Origin: Elizabethkingia bruuniana
GTDB lineage: Bacteria > Bacteroidota > Bacteroidia > Flavobacteriales > Weeksellaceae
NCBI RefSeq assembly: GCF_002024805.1
Contig: NZ_CP014337.1
Location: forward strand, 992,001 to 1,056,000
Direction of reading: 5' to 3'
DNA length: 64,000 bases
Shown here piece by piece: positions 45,152-54,283 of this stretch. The position numbers were made by a program, and so were the translations under genes. Every line of letters begins with the position of its first letter. Within the stretch, counting starts at the first letter, position 1. Below the pieces are notes generated by a model. It searched no databases, was not told the DNA's origin, and saw only the letters and a list, made by a program, of their open reading frames with translations.

Positions 45152-47683
45152 ATGATGAAAAAACTACTATTTTGTTCGTTAACCTGTGTGATGCTCGTAA
45201 AGGTAAACGGGCAGCTAAAACTAACAGGTAAAATAACGGACTCCAAATCTAGAAAACCGATTGCCGAAGCTCTGCTTAGTAATCAAAGCAATACTGCAAA
45301 AACAGACAGTAACGGACTTTTTGAACTTGTTGTTCAGGACAGTATCGGTATGATTTCTGTAGAAAAGAAAGACTTTCTATTGCAGGATGTACCTTTTGAT
45401 TTTCATAAAACATCCATACTGGATATTGCACTGGTATCATCTGTGAAAACAGAACAGAAGAATATTGAAGGTGTTGTAATCAGTGGAAAGAAAAAGTATA
45501 AAAATAAAAAAGAAAATCCTGCCTACGCAATTCTGAATGAAGTATGGAAGCGTAAGTACAGAAATGCTTTTGATTCGTATGATAATTATAAATACGATGA
45601 ATACCAGAAACTGGAAGCATCCCTGAATAATCTTGACAGTACTTTTACCCAGAAAAAGATTTTCAAAGGAATGGAGTTCATGTTCAAAAATGTAGATACA
45701 GCTGCCGTTACCGGGAAAGCTTATGTACCGATTTACATGAACGAGCAAATTTCTACCTTTTATAAAAGAAACAAACCTTCTTCATCTGAAAAGAAAGTAT
45801 TGGTAGCTGAAAAAGCTTCAGGATTTGAAGATTACCAGTTCATGGTTCAGACCATTCAGAACCTTTATAAGGACTTCAATATTTATGACAATACGTTAAA
45901 CTTTTTCGATAAAGGTTTTCCAAGTCCGCTTTCTACAGACGGATTTAGTATATACGAGTACGAATTGATGCCGGATAACGTTGTAGATGGAGAACCATGT
46001 TTTACGATAAAATACTATCCTAAAAATACAGCTGCACTTGCTTTCAGAGGTGTTATATTTATAGCGAAATCATCTTATGCCGTTAAAAAAGTATCGTTGA
46101 ATTCTGCAAAGAATATGGATGTAAACTTTGTTCGTGGTGTAAATGCTGAATTAACCTATTATATTATCGATGAAAAGTCTTTCAGACCAGAGAAGTCGCA
46201 TATTATGATAGATATGTCTTTACTGAATAAAAAAGCCAATTCTAAAGGACTTTATGTAGACCGTACTATTTCTTATACAAACTTTGAAGTTAATAAACCT
46301 GAAATATCTGCTGAAGTAGACAAAAAAGCTGAAATAGGGAATCCCGAAGTTTATAAGAAAGATGATGCTTTCTGGCAGGCTAACCGCCAGGTACCATTAA
46401 CCAAAATGGATTCTGTGACTTATAATAATCTTGAAAAATTATGGCAGGTACCTAAATTTAAAACTGCTATAAAAGTTGCAGAAATGCTAGGATCTGGTTT
46501 TTATAATGTAGGCAAAGCGATTGATATAGGTAATCTTTATTCCGTATACGGGCGTAATGATGTTGAAGGACCACGTGTAAGATTGGGGCTAAGAACTTTC
46601 TTTAGCCGTAATGATATGTGGAGACTGGAAGGTTATGGAGCATATGGATTTAAAGATCATAAATTCAAATATGGTATAGGTGGACGCTATATGTTTGATA
46701 AAAATAACCGTTTTACAATTGGTTATGGTTTCAAAAATGATATCCAGCAATTGGGTGTAGAGGCAATAGGGGATACCAACAGTAGTGTAGGTATGAGAAG
46801 ATCATTCGCATCATCATCTATTGCAAGTACCGGAAGCAATGTCTATCTGAGTAAGGTTGTAGAAAATAACCTCTATTTTTCGATAGAGCCTTTCCGTAAT
46901 TTCCAGATTACATTGGATGGAAGCTACAGAGAAATTACAGCCGCAGATCCGCAGCTATTTAGAATTAATTATATTAATAGAAACGGTATAGAAAAAAGTC
47001 AGGTAAATGATGCCAGAGCATCGTTAGTACTAACTTACCGTCCGGGAGCCAGATTCGCCGAATACGGAGTAGACAGAAATACAATAAAAACATTATCTCC
47101 GATATTTACTTTGCGTTATACGAAAGGGATACCTGGATTTTTCAAGTCTGATTTCAACTATGATAAATTACAGTTCTCATACAGACATCCAATTCTTATT
47201 GGTAACATGGGACGATCTGATGTTAGCTTTGAAGCAGGGACCATCTTCGGATCTGTACCACTGTCTTTAATGAATGTTCTTCCGGGGAACCAGTCCTACT
47301 TTAGTATTCCAAATACTTTTGCTCAGCTTAATTTCTACGAATTTGTAACAGATTCTTATTCTACATTATTCTGGGAACACCATTTTAATGGATGGATATT
47401 CAACAAAGTTCCATTACTGAAGAAGCTAAAACTCCGTGAAGTGGCTTTCTTTAGAGGAGCATGGGGTAGCCTGAAGCATGATAATGTAGTCATGAACAGA
47501 TCCAACATTTTCTATACAGCTCCTAAAGATCATATTTACTATGAATATGGTTTCGGAATAGAAAACATTGGCTTTGGTAATTTCCGTATGTTCCGAATAG
47601 ATTTCAACTGGAGAGGGAACTACCTGGACAGACCCGATGCACGTAAGTTTGGTGTGAAAATCGGAATGCAGTTCGGATTCTAA
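45152..47683 (+). CDS. DUF5686 outer-membrane protein with carboxypeptidase-regulatory-like domain
   Basis: 843 residues. Signal peptide (cut near VKVNGQ), CarboxypepD_reg-like domain at about 23-100 (LKLTGKITDSKSRKPIAEAL), a central region, and a C-terminal outer-membrane barrel of the DUF5686 type (RVRLGLRTFFSRNDMWRLEG and YRHPILIGNMGRSDVSFEAG), ending in an aromatic residue (GVKIGMQFGF) as for barrel insertion by BAM. The function of DUF5686 is unknown; it may resemble surface-lipid or barrel-assembly proteins. A leading double ATG makes the start uncertain by one codon. Confidence 0.88.
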   Translation: MMKKLLFCSLTCVMLVKVNGQLKLTGKITDSKSRKPIAEALLSNQSNTAKTDSNGLFELVVQDSIGMISVEKKDFLLQDVPFDFHKTSILDIALVSSVKTEQKNIEGVVISGKKKYKNKKENPAYAILNEVWKRKYRNAFDSYDNYKYDEYQKLEASLNNLDSTFTQKKIFKGMEFMFKNVDTAAVTGKAYVPIYMNEQISTFYKRNKPSSSEKKVLVAEKASGFEDYQFMVQTIQNLYKDFNIYDNTLNFFDKGFPSPLSTDGFSIYEYELMPDNVVDGEPCFTIKYYPKNTAALAFRGVIFIAKSSYAVKKVSLNSAKNMDVNFVRGVNAELTYYIIDEKSFRPEKSHIMIDMSLLNKKANSKGLYVDRTISYTNFEVNKPEISAEVDKKAEIGNPEVYKKDDAFWQANRQVPLTKMDSVTYNNLEKLWQVPKFKTAIKVAEMLGSGFYNVGKAIDIGNLYSVYGRNDVEGPRVRLGLRTFFSRNDMWRLEGYGAYGFKDHKFKYGIGGRYMFDKNNRFTIGYGFKNDIQQLGVEAIGDTNSSVGMRRSFASSSIASTGSNVYLSKVVENNLYFSIEPFRNFQITLDGSYREITAADPQLFRINYINRNGIEKSQVNDARASLVLTYRPGARFAEYGVDRNTIKTLSPIFTLRYTKGIPGFFKSDFNYDKLQFSYRHPILIGNMGRSDVSFEAGTIFGSVPLSLMNVLPGNQSYFSIPNTFAQLNFYEFVTDSYSTLFWEHHFNGWIFNKVPLLKKLKLREVAFFRGAWGSLKHDNVVMNRSNIFYTAPKDHIYYEYGFGIENIGFGNFRMFRIDFNWRGNYLDRPDARKFGVKIGMQFGF

Positions 47684-47713
47684 GATATAGAACGAAAATA
47701 ATTTTAAGTATAT

Positions 47714-47749
47714 AAAACTTGCAGGCTTTAAAAACCTGCGAGTTTTTTT
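47714..47749 (+). terminator. Terminator of the DUF5686 gene
   Basis: AAAACTTGCAGG pairs with CCTGCGAGTTTT around CTTTAAAAA, with a long T run. Confidence 0.85.
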
Positions 47750-47850
47750 ATAGACAATGTTGTATTTGGGCATGTATGATTTCTTATTGGTTTTCCTTTT
47801 TTTTCAGTCATAGTTCCTATCTTTAAGACTTCAAATTCTGAGAACACATT

Positions 47851-49164
47851 ATGCATCAATATTTAAAAGCAATTTCTTTAGCCGCTTGTATTTCGTTATC
47901 TGCACAACAGATTGAAAATCCTGCCGGACTTTCCGGATTTGCACAAAAACTTAAAGCAAATAATAAAGTTACCAATATCTTATTTTTAGGAGATTCACAT
48001 ATTCAGGCTGGATGGATTCCGGAAGTTTTGAGAGAAAGATTTACCGAAAAATATGGCTATGCCGGAAGAGGATTGGTATTTCCTTATGCGGTAGCCAATT
48101 CCAATGGGCCTTTGGATATTACATCTGTATCTAATCAGGCATGGCAGACATTCCGCTTGGTATACGATCAGCATGTTTTCAGTCAGATGGGAGCCTTAGG
48201 ATTTGTTATGGGGAACAATAAAGATTCTTTTATAGAAATAGGCTTTAATAATCCTAATGATGCTTTTGATGAAGTAAGAATACTAAACGATAAGCAAATG
48301 GCAAGGGAGAGTTTTACTATTTATGAAACCAATGCTCCTCTCAATTCTTATATTGCTAAAAGAAAGAATATTGTATCATATACTGTTCAGCAGGGTGAAA
48401 CTTTTCCGGAACTGGCTGCAAAATTTAATACAACAACTACAAGATTGGCCCAGCTAAATGGAAATGGAATTAAATTCCCGCAGCCCGGGCAGGTGATAAA
48501 AGCGGAACAGACAGAACCTGACTTTAACCCCGATTTTGAACAAAAGCTGACTATAGCAGGGCAAGGGAAATATGCGGAAGGAGAAACTGTTTTTAATTAC
48601 CCTAAAGCAACAAGGAACTTTCTGATGCGTACAAATGCTGCTAAAGGAAACATTTTATATGGCTTTCAGTTCCTGAAAAAAAATGCTGCTTCAGGTATTG
48701 TTTTCAATAGTGTAGGGGTGAACGGCGCTACTTATGCTGACTTTTTAAAATATCCGCTGCAATTGGAGGAACTAAAGCTGGTAAATCCGGATGTGGTTAT
48801 GATTTCGTTGGGAACAAATGAATCTTTGAGCACAATTACAAAAGAAGAATTCCAAAAGAGCGCACAAGACCTGATACAAGCTTTCAGAAAAGATAATCCT
48901 ACATTACCCATTCTTTTGATTTCTCCTACAGATAATAAACTGAAAGGAGACCGAATTAAAGAAATTGTCTCATGGATTAAAGAGATAAGCGCCCAGAATA
49001 ATACAGCTTTTCTTAATATGTATGAAGCAACAGGCGGAAGAGGCTACTTTGTAAAATCTTTAGCCAGAAAAGAAGCGAATGGAGACGGGGTTCATTTTCT
49101 GAAGCCTGGTTATACCCAACAAGCAGAAATGATCTGGAAGGCGCTGAATGAAGCCTTAAAATAA
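47851..49164 (+). CDS. Exported SGNH hydrolase with an inserted LysM domain
   Basis: 437 residues. Signal peptide cut near SLSAQQ. SGNH block I is ILFLGDSHIQAGW with nucleophile Ser49; block III is SLGTNES near 312-318; the late Asp-x-x-His block is GDGVHFLKPGY. Between them, at about 176-219, is a LysM motif (YTVQQGETFPELAAKFNTTT ... GQVIKAEQ), which binds N-acetylglucosamine polymers such as peptidoglycan. It is likely a murein-associated esterase or acetyltransferase. A near-consensus box TATCTTTA (47818-47825) precedes it. It faces the FKBP/MBOAT genes, which are on the other strand. Confidence 0.88.
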   Translation: MHQYLKAISLAACISLSAQQIENPAGLSGFAQKLKANNKVTNILFLGDSHIQAGWIPEVLRERFTEKYGYAGRGLVFPYAVANSNGPLDITSVSNQAWQTFRLVYDQHVFSQMGALGFVMGNNKDSFIEIGFNNPNDAFDEVRILNDKQMARESFTIYETNAPLNSYIAKRKNIVSYTVQQGETFPELAAKFNTTTTRLAQLNGNGIKFPQPGQVIKAEQTEPDFNPDFEQKLTIAGQGKYAEGETVFNYPKATRNFLMRTNAAKGNILYGFQFLKKNAASGIVFNSVGVNGATYADFLKYPLQLEELKLVNPDVVMISLGTNESLSTITKEEFQKSAQDLIQAFRKDNPTLPILLISPTDNKLKGDRIKEIVSWIKEISAQNNTAFLNMYEATGGRGYFVKSLARKEANGDGVHFLKPGYTQQAEMIWKALNEALK

Positions 49165-49202
49165 GTTGGAATTTAGAATTATGAAGAACGATCTATAAAT
49201 AT

Positions 49203-49239
49203 AAAAACAGCCTGTTTCATTTTGAAACAGGCTGTTTTT
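49203..49239. terminator. Bidirectional 17-bp terminator
   Basis: AAAAACAGCCTGTTTCA (49203-49219) is perfectly inverted at 49223-49239 with loop TTT. Confidence 0.88.
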
Positions 49240-49293
49240 ATATTTTAAATTTAGAAGTGAAAATTTCGTACTTCTAATTTCTAGCTTCGTACT

Positions 49294-49728
49294 TTATTTA
49301 ATTCCTAAAAGCTCTACTTCGAAGATCAAGGTACTGTTAGGTCCTATTTCTTTTGAAATTTGCTCATTTCCGTATGCTAAATGTGGCGGAATAACCAGTT
49401 TCCATTTGCTGCCTGTAGACATTAGCTGTAAAGCCTCAGTCCAACCTTCGATAACTCTGTTTAAAGGAAACGTAGCTGGCTTTTTTCTTTCTACAGAACT
49501 GTCGAAAACCTGACCAGTGATCGTTGTACCATGATAATGGCAGATAACAGAATCTTTAACACCAGGCTTTTTTCCTTCAGAAGCTTCTAATATTTCATAC
49601 TGAAGTCCGCTTTCCAAGGTTACAACACCTTCTTTTGCTCCAAATGCAGCCTGAAATTCCTGGCCTTCTTTTAGGTTCTTCTCAGCTAAAGCTTTCTTCT
49701 TTTTCGATAATAAATCTGCTACGCCCAT
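49294..49728 (-). CDS. FKBP-type peptidyl-prolyl cis-trans isomerase
   Basis: 144 residues. VTLESGLQYEILEASEGKKP, then VICHYHGTTITGQVFDSSVE and VIEGWTEALQLMSTGSKWKL, ending PNSTLIFEVELLGIK, is a complete FKBP domain with a short N-terminal helical stretch. There is no signal peptide, so it appears cytosolic. A near-consensus box TAAATTCG is at 49750-49757. It lies 47 bp after the MBOAT stop, so it may have its own promoter. Confidence 0.93.
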   Translation of the reverse strand: MGVADLLSKKKKALAEKNLKEGQEFQAAFGAKEGVVTLESGLQYEILEASEGKKPGVKDSVICHYHGTTITGQVFDSSVERKKPATFPLNRVIEGWTEALQLMSTGSKWKLVIPPHLAYGNEQISKEIGPNSTLIFEVELLGIK

Positions 49729-49775
49729 ATTTTTATTTTTTTAGACTGCGAATTTAGTGAAAAACAATTAATCAA

Positions 49776-51431
49776 TTAGAACTGCAGATAAATTGGCAAT
49801 ACCTGTTCAGATGACTTAAAGTAACCATATAGTATAAGGAAAGCAAAGAAAATAAGAATATAGTATGCTAAAGAAACTTTACCAACTTTATCTATTACCT
49901 TATCTGCATAGCCATCCGGTATGAAGTGGATACACATTGCCAGAGCAATCATCCATAATACTTCTTTATAATTGTCGTAGAAAGGTCCCCAAACTCCCGC
50001 ATCGAAGTTATAGAAGATCTGATGGATCATAGACATTGCAATATCAAAGTTTTCGGCTTTAAAGAAGATCCAGCAGAAACAAACAAAGTGGAAGGTTATA
50101 ACAACCATAATGGCATTATACCACTTAGAATTATTAAATCCGGCAAAAGCCTTTCCGGTAAGCATCATCCATATTTTATGAATACCCAATGATACACCGT
50201 GCATAGCTCCCCAGATAATAAAGTTCCAGCTGGCACCATGCCAGAAACCACCTAGTAACATTGTTGTAAGCAAGTTGAAATTGGCAGCAATACCTTTTGG
50301 GTTTTTATTAATCAGTGGCGGAAGAACAAAGATTAGCAATAAAATAGCTGAAACTCCACCGGCCCACATATACGATAAATGAAACAGATTAACCGACATC
50401 AGGAAAGTTCCTGCCAGGAATAATACAACAAAGATATAAGAACCTACAGTTGCATTTCTGTTACCTCCTAACGGGATATACAAATAATCTCTCAGCCATG
50501 AAGACAGGGAAATATGCCATCTTCTCCAGAATTCGGTAATACTCTTACTCTGATAAGGAGAAAGGAAGTTTGTCGGTATCTTAAAGCCTAACCACAATGC
50601 AACACCTATTGCAACATCACTATAACCGCTAAAGTCACAGTAAATAACCATCGCATAGCCGTATACCGCAAATAGGTTTTCTACACCGGCATGCAACGAT
50701 GGATTATCGAATATATAATTAACCAGATTAAGCGTGATGTAATCCGATATGACAAGCTTTTTGATCAGACCTGAAATAATAAGGTAAAATCCTTTTGCAA
50801 AATCCCTTTCTGAAATAACATAAGATTGGTTGATTTGCGGTACAAAGTCATGCGCCCGCACAATTGGCCCCATCACAAGTTTTGGGAAGAAGGAAAGGAA
50901 TAATAAGTAATCTGAAAACTTAGTAGCAGGTTTAAACTCACCACGGTAAACATCCAATGTATAACTAAGATTCTCGAAAGTATAAAAAGAGATCCCTACA
51001 GGTAATAAAATATTCAGAGGGTTGAATCCTGTATGGAATAACTCATTGGATACATTAATAAAGAAATTGGTATACTTAAAATAGAAAAGCATCCCCAGGT
51101 TGAAAACTATACTACAGATAAGTAATATGGTTTTTTTCTTCTTATCCGGTGTTTTGTATATTGCATTAGAGAGAACAAAGTCTACAATAGCAGACAGTAT
51201 TACCAGTAATACAAAGGCTCCACTCGCTTTATAGAAAAAGTAAAGCGAGAAGAAACAAAACATATATCTTCTGGGCTTAGGATATTTTCTAAGAAAATAA
51301 AACAGAACAATAAATAAAAAGAAGAAATAAACGAAAAATCCATTGTTAAAGAGCAAAGGATTCTCTTTGTCATATAAAAACTGATGAAGGAAGGCTCCTA
51401 AATCGAAATCAGCCAGTAATTTCTCAAACAT
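49776..51431 (-). CDS. MBOAT-family O-acyltransferase (AlgI/PatA-like)
   Basis: 551 residues with about eleven membrane helices. The two MBOAT histidine regions are FWRRWHISLSSW (His306) and LLGGFWHGASWNFIIWG (His398), the latter being the catalytic residue in AlgI. It should carry an acetyl group across the inner membrane for O-acetylation of an exported polymer. The SGNH gene 9 bp upstream is the expected partner that would finish the transfer. Whether the polymer is peptidoglycan (PatA-like) or a surface glycan is unknown; the nearby LysM and glucosaminidase genes favour peptidoglycan. Confidence 0.92.
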   Translation of the reverse strand: MFEKLLADFDLGAFLHQFLYDKENPLLFNNGFFVYFFFLFIVLFYFLRKYPKPRRYMFCFFSLYFFYKASGAFVLLVILSAIVDFVLSNAIYKTPDKKKKTILLICSIVFNLGMLFYFKYTNFFINVSNELFHTGFNPLNILLPVGISFYTFENLSYTLDVYRGEFKPATKFSDYLLFLSFFPKLVMGPIVRAHDFVPQINQSYVISERDFAKGFYLIISGLIKKLVISDYITLNLVNYIFDNPSLHAGVENLFAVYGYAMVIYCDFSGYSDVAIGVALWLGFKIPTNFLSPYQSKSITEFWRRWHISLSSWLRDYLYIPLGGNRNATVGSYIFVVLFLAGTFLMSVNLFHLSYMWAGGVSAILLLIFVLPPLINKNPKGIAANFNLLTTMLLGGFWHGASWNFIIWGAMHGVSLGIHKIWMMLTGKAFAGFNNSKWYNAIMVVITFHFVCFCWIFFKAENFDIAMSMIHQIFYNFDAGVWGPFYDNYKEVLWMIALAMCIHFIPDGYADKVIDKVGKVSLAYYILIFFAFLILYGYFKSSEQVLPIYLQF

Positions 51432-51440
51432 TTGTAGTGC

Positions 51441-52772
51441 TTATTTTTTCTTTAAATACTTTTTATAATCATTCTGGATAGCATGGTAGATTTTTTCTGC
51501 CAATATATCAGCTCCTTTACCATTCGGATGGACATAATCTTTATTAGCCAACGGAGGTGTTTCATTTGCCCATTTTACAATAGAGTTGGTTCCACCCATA
51601 GATTCAAACTGATTGTAGAATGTAAATCCGTTTTCAATAGCTAATTGAGCCTGTGTCTCCAATAGGTTAGGCAATCCTTTTGCTGTTTTATAAGCACCGT
51701 CATATCGGAAAGCTCTGTCCGCAGAACTTACGACAAGGAAATCGGCATCGGAAAAACCATTTTTTAATTTAGCCAGAACAGGCTTCATTAGTTTAGCATA
51801 ATAGCTGTAATCAGTATCATTAGGACGGAAAAGAAGATTTACCCCGTACTGAAGTACAATAAGATCGTAGTGATTATTTTCCTGGATCGCTTTAATAAAG
51901 TCTTCATCCAGTTTGTTCAGTTCCACACCGGTAATACCTCTGAAAGAGAAGTTATCTACGAAAATACCTTTCTGGCTTTCGAAGCTTACACCATATATAG
52001 GTGTAGATCCAGCATTACCTTTTAGTTTTATCTGGTGGGAAGAATCGGTAATAGATTCTTTATTTACACTTGCGTTTCCGCCAAGGCTAAGCTCTGTACC
52101 ATTTACAGACACACTTCCGCCTCCTCTTCCGTAAATAACAGATTTGGTAATCGGTGTAGCTAAAGAATCATTTTTAATAGTATTATCGGTATAAGAACCA
52201 GAACCATCTCCGGTAAAATAATGCCCGGAGAGGTACATATTGGTAGCTCCTTTGGTCTTAAAGCTGGTATCATTCCATCCGGATGCAGAAGTGGTTGCAG
52301 TTTGTCTGAACCCTGCCACATTAGAAGAAATAGGAAGATAACCTACGCCATAACCTCCGTATTCCTGTTGTAAAAGTTTACGTAATGTCTGAGTAAGTAA
52401 GTCACCTTCGATCATACTATCTCCAAAATAAGCGATCCGGATTTTTACATTTTCACCCTTTTTCAGCTTGTTCAGCTTTTCCATGAATTTAGGAAGCGAA
52501 CTATGCTCACCCTTATTAAAATTGGTGATGAATTCAGGTTTTTTGTAAAGATCAAAATCCTGCTCTGTAGTTTCCTTTACATTTATTTTTGGCTGCGAAG
52601 CTAAAGAATCAGCTTTTTGTTTTTCCTTATTAGGGAAAACATCAGCAATTAAATTAATGCGGTCAAATGGTTCCCAGCTAAGGCTGAAAACCTTGAAAAT
52701 TATGGAAACTAGTAGATAAATGAAAAAACATGCAGAGACTAACGCGAGTACTCTTTTATTTTGATTTTTCAA
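51441..52772 (-). CDS. SGNH-type hydrolase/acetyltransferase, membrane-anchored
   Basis: 443 residues. An N-terminal transmembrane anchor (about 8-28), a linker, then the SGNH domain: block I IRIAYFGDSMIEGDLL with Ser119, block III LIVLQYGVNLL and the Asp-x-x-His block in NKDYVHPNGKGAD near the C-terminus. A central segment (GGGSVSVNGTELSLGGN) is Gly/Ser-rich beta structure. It likely acts as the extracytoplasmic partner of the MBOAT protein, either as transferase or as esterase. First gene of the pair; TATATTTG lies 44 bp upstream. Confidence 0.9.
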   Translation of the reverse strand: MKNQNKRVLALVSACFFIYLLVSIIFKVFSLSWEPFDRINLIADVFPNKEKQKADSLASQPKINVKETTEQDFDLYKKPEFITNFNKGEHSSLPKFMEKLNKLKKGENVKIRIAYFGDSMIEGDLLTQTLRKLLQQEYGGYGVGYLPISSNVAGFRQTATTSASGWNDTSFKTKGATNMYLSGHYFTGDGSGSYTDNTIKNDSLATPITKSVIYGRGGGSVSVNGTELSLGGNASVNKESITDSSHQIKLKGNAGSTPIYGVSFESQKGIFVDNFSFRGITGVELNKLDEDFIKAIQENNHYDLIVLQYGVNLLFRPNDTDYSYYAKLMKPVLAKLKNGFSDADFLVVSSADRAFRYDGAYKTAKGLPNLLETQAQLAIENGFTFYNQFESMGGTNSIVKWANETPPLANKDYVHPNGKGADILAEKIYHAIQNDYKKYLKKK

Positions 52773-52816
52773 AGAATGTGTTTTAAATTATTAAATAGTA
52801 TCTAGCAAACAGATGC

Positions 52817-52824
52817 CAAATATA
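52817..52824 (-). promoter_or_regulatory. -7 box of the SGNH-MBOAT operon
   Basis: TATATTTG on the minus strand, with a predicted leader of about 40 nt. Confidence 0.6.
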
Positions 52825-52853
52825 AAAATAATTTTACACAAAACAGAGACATA

Positions 52854-53315
52854 TTAGTCTGAAAGTCCGAATTTGTTGATGATTGAGTTGATCCGTTGTT
52901 TCCAGGTTTCTGGCTGAGTGGAGTATCCTGCGGATGCGATCGCTTTGACCCAAGCGTTGTGATTGTCTGTCCCTTTTAGTTGGGAGTAGTATTTTTTTCT
53001 GGAAAGAAGTTCGCAGAATGCTCTGTAACTTTCTTTTACTGAATTGAAGCTTTTGTACTTAGAACTGTTTACTGTGTTTTTGCCTACAATCCCGAAGTGG
53101 TTATTTAAAGCTTTGCTGTTTTTACTTGTTCCGCCTCCCGATTCTACGAAGGCTACTGCTAAAATAATCGAACTGGGTATACCATATTCTTTTGAAAGTG
53201 TCGCTGCCATGTCTTTATTCTCTTTGATGTAAGAATTCTGCGCTTTGGCATTGAATGAAATGAAAGTTAATACTAAACTTATGACGACTACTTTAATATT
53301 AATAAAATGTTTCAT
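52854..53315 (-). CDS. Exported glucosaminidase (N-acetylglucosaminidase-type autolysin)
   Basis: 153 residues. Signal peptide cut near FNAKAQN, then a single glucosaminidase domain: catalytic Glu58 in VAFVESGGGTSKN, with NNHFGIVG, SFNSVKESYRAF and YSTQPETWKQRINS. It cuts between GlcNAc and MurNAc in peptidoglycan. No separate binding domain. A near-consensus box TACCTTCG (53333-53340) precedes it. It lies 82 bp upstream of the SGNH-MBOAT operon. Confidence 0.9.
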   Translation of the reverse strand: MKHFINIKVVVISLVLTFISFNAKAQNSYIKENKDMAATLSKEYGIPSSIILAVAFVESGGGTSKNSKALNNHFGIVGKNTVNSSKYKSFNSVKESYRAFCELLSRKKYYSQLKGTDNHNAWVKAIASAGYSTQPETWKQRINSIINKFGLSD

Positions 53316-53389
53316 AAATATTAAATTTGAGTGCGAAGGTAGTTTTTCAAGTCTCCGGTCTCAAATTTTTAAGAAATTTTAACATTTTT

Positions 53390-54172
53390 TCAGGGTTCTT
53401 TGTACTCTATTTTCTTTTTTTTGTTAAAAATTTTAACATTTATTTTATTATGCGGTACATTCAATTCGATAAATGCTTGATTATCAAGGCATTTTCGATC
53501 TGAGCATCCTGACGTTTTGTACACACCCGGCTCTGCTTGGACGATTGGAGTCTCTTCTCTGAAATTTTTTATGAAGTCAGGATAAGCATCTTTTAATAAT
53601 TTTTCTAGCCTGTTTTTTATAATTGGATGATTAAAAAAGCCAGCTTCTTTTGGATACTCATTTTCAAAGTTTTTCAAGAAAAATAACTCCGGTTTTTTTC
53701 CGTTTCCGGGTACAGCTGTAAGAATATGTGTGTAGATCTTTGGTAAATGATTTCCTTTGATTCCGAGATTTGAAATAATACTTTTTACGTCAGTATCATA
53801 ATTAATCTTCATTTTTTCTCCGTTGAAGTTTAAATACAAATCATCTTTCTGATGCTCATATTCAAACGGGACAACAAGCACATAACCATTATATGTTCCC
53901 TTGGAAGTTACTGAGTAATAGGCGATTCCATTTTTATCATACGCCGCAAAATTAACCTCATAATTCTTAGATCTGTTCAGTTTAGTGATATTGATCTCAT
54001 GTTGAATATTGAGGTCGTTTTTAGCTACAAATTTTCCGGTAATGATCTGGTCATTAATGCCATGCACCACATTATTTCTCAGGAAATCAGCTTCCTGAGG
54101 TGCTGTTTTACAGGCTGTAAAAGTTGTACATAATATAAATGAAAAAGCTATATAGGTAACTTTTCTCATCAT
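53390..54172 (-). CDS. Putative lipoprotein of unknown function
   Basis: 260 residues from ATG 54172 (MMRKVTYIAFSFILCTTFTA, lipobox F-T-A-C, Cys21). A longer frame starts at 54250, but that start lies inside the terminator hairpin of the upstream gene and hides the signal peptide. The body is mostly beta-rich up to about residue 110 (GKFVAKNDLNIQHEINITKL), followed by a helical central stretch and a C-terminal GCSDRKC-type Cys pair and a Lys-rich tail. I do not recognise the family. It is separated from the oxoamine synthase gene by that terminator. Confidence 0.75.
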   Translation of the reverse strand: MMRKVTYIAFSFILCTTFTACKTAPQEADFLRNNVVHGINDQIITGKFVAKNDLNIQHEINITKLNRSKNYEVNFAAYDKNGIAYYSVTSKGTYNGYVLVVPFEYEHQKDDLYLNFNGEKMKINYDTDVKSIISNLGIKGNHLPKIYTHILTAVPGNGKKPELFFLKNFENEYPKEAGFFNHPIIKNRLEKLLKDAYPDFIKNFREETPIVQAEPGVYKTSGCSDRKCLDNQAFIELNVPHNKINVKIFNKKKKIEYKEP

Positions 54173-54232
54173 TGAGATATATACTGCAATAATAGCATTT
54201 TTCATCGAAATAATAATAGTTTTAAGGCATGA

Positions 54233-54262
54233 AAAAAGCTGAAAGTACACTTTCAGCTTTTT
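54233..54262 (-). terminator. Terminator of the oxoamine synthase gene
   Basis: AAAAAGCTGAAAG pairs with CTTTCAGCTTTTT around a short loop. On the minus strand it ends in a T run. Confidence 0.85.
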
Positions 54263-54283
54263 ATATTGAATTATAGCTTACTA

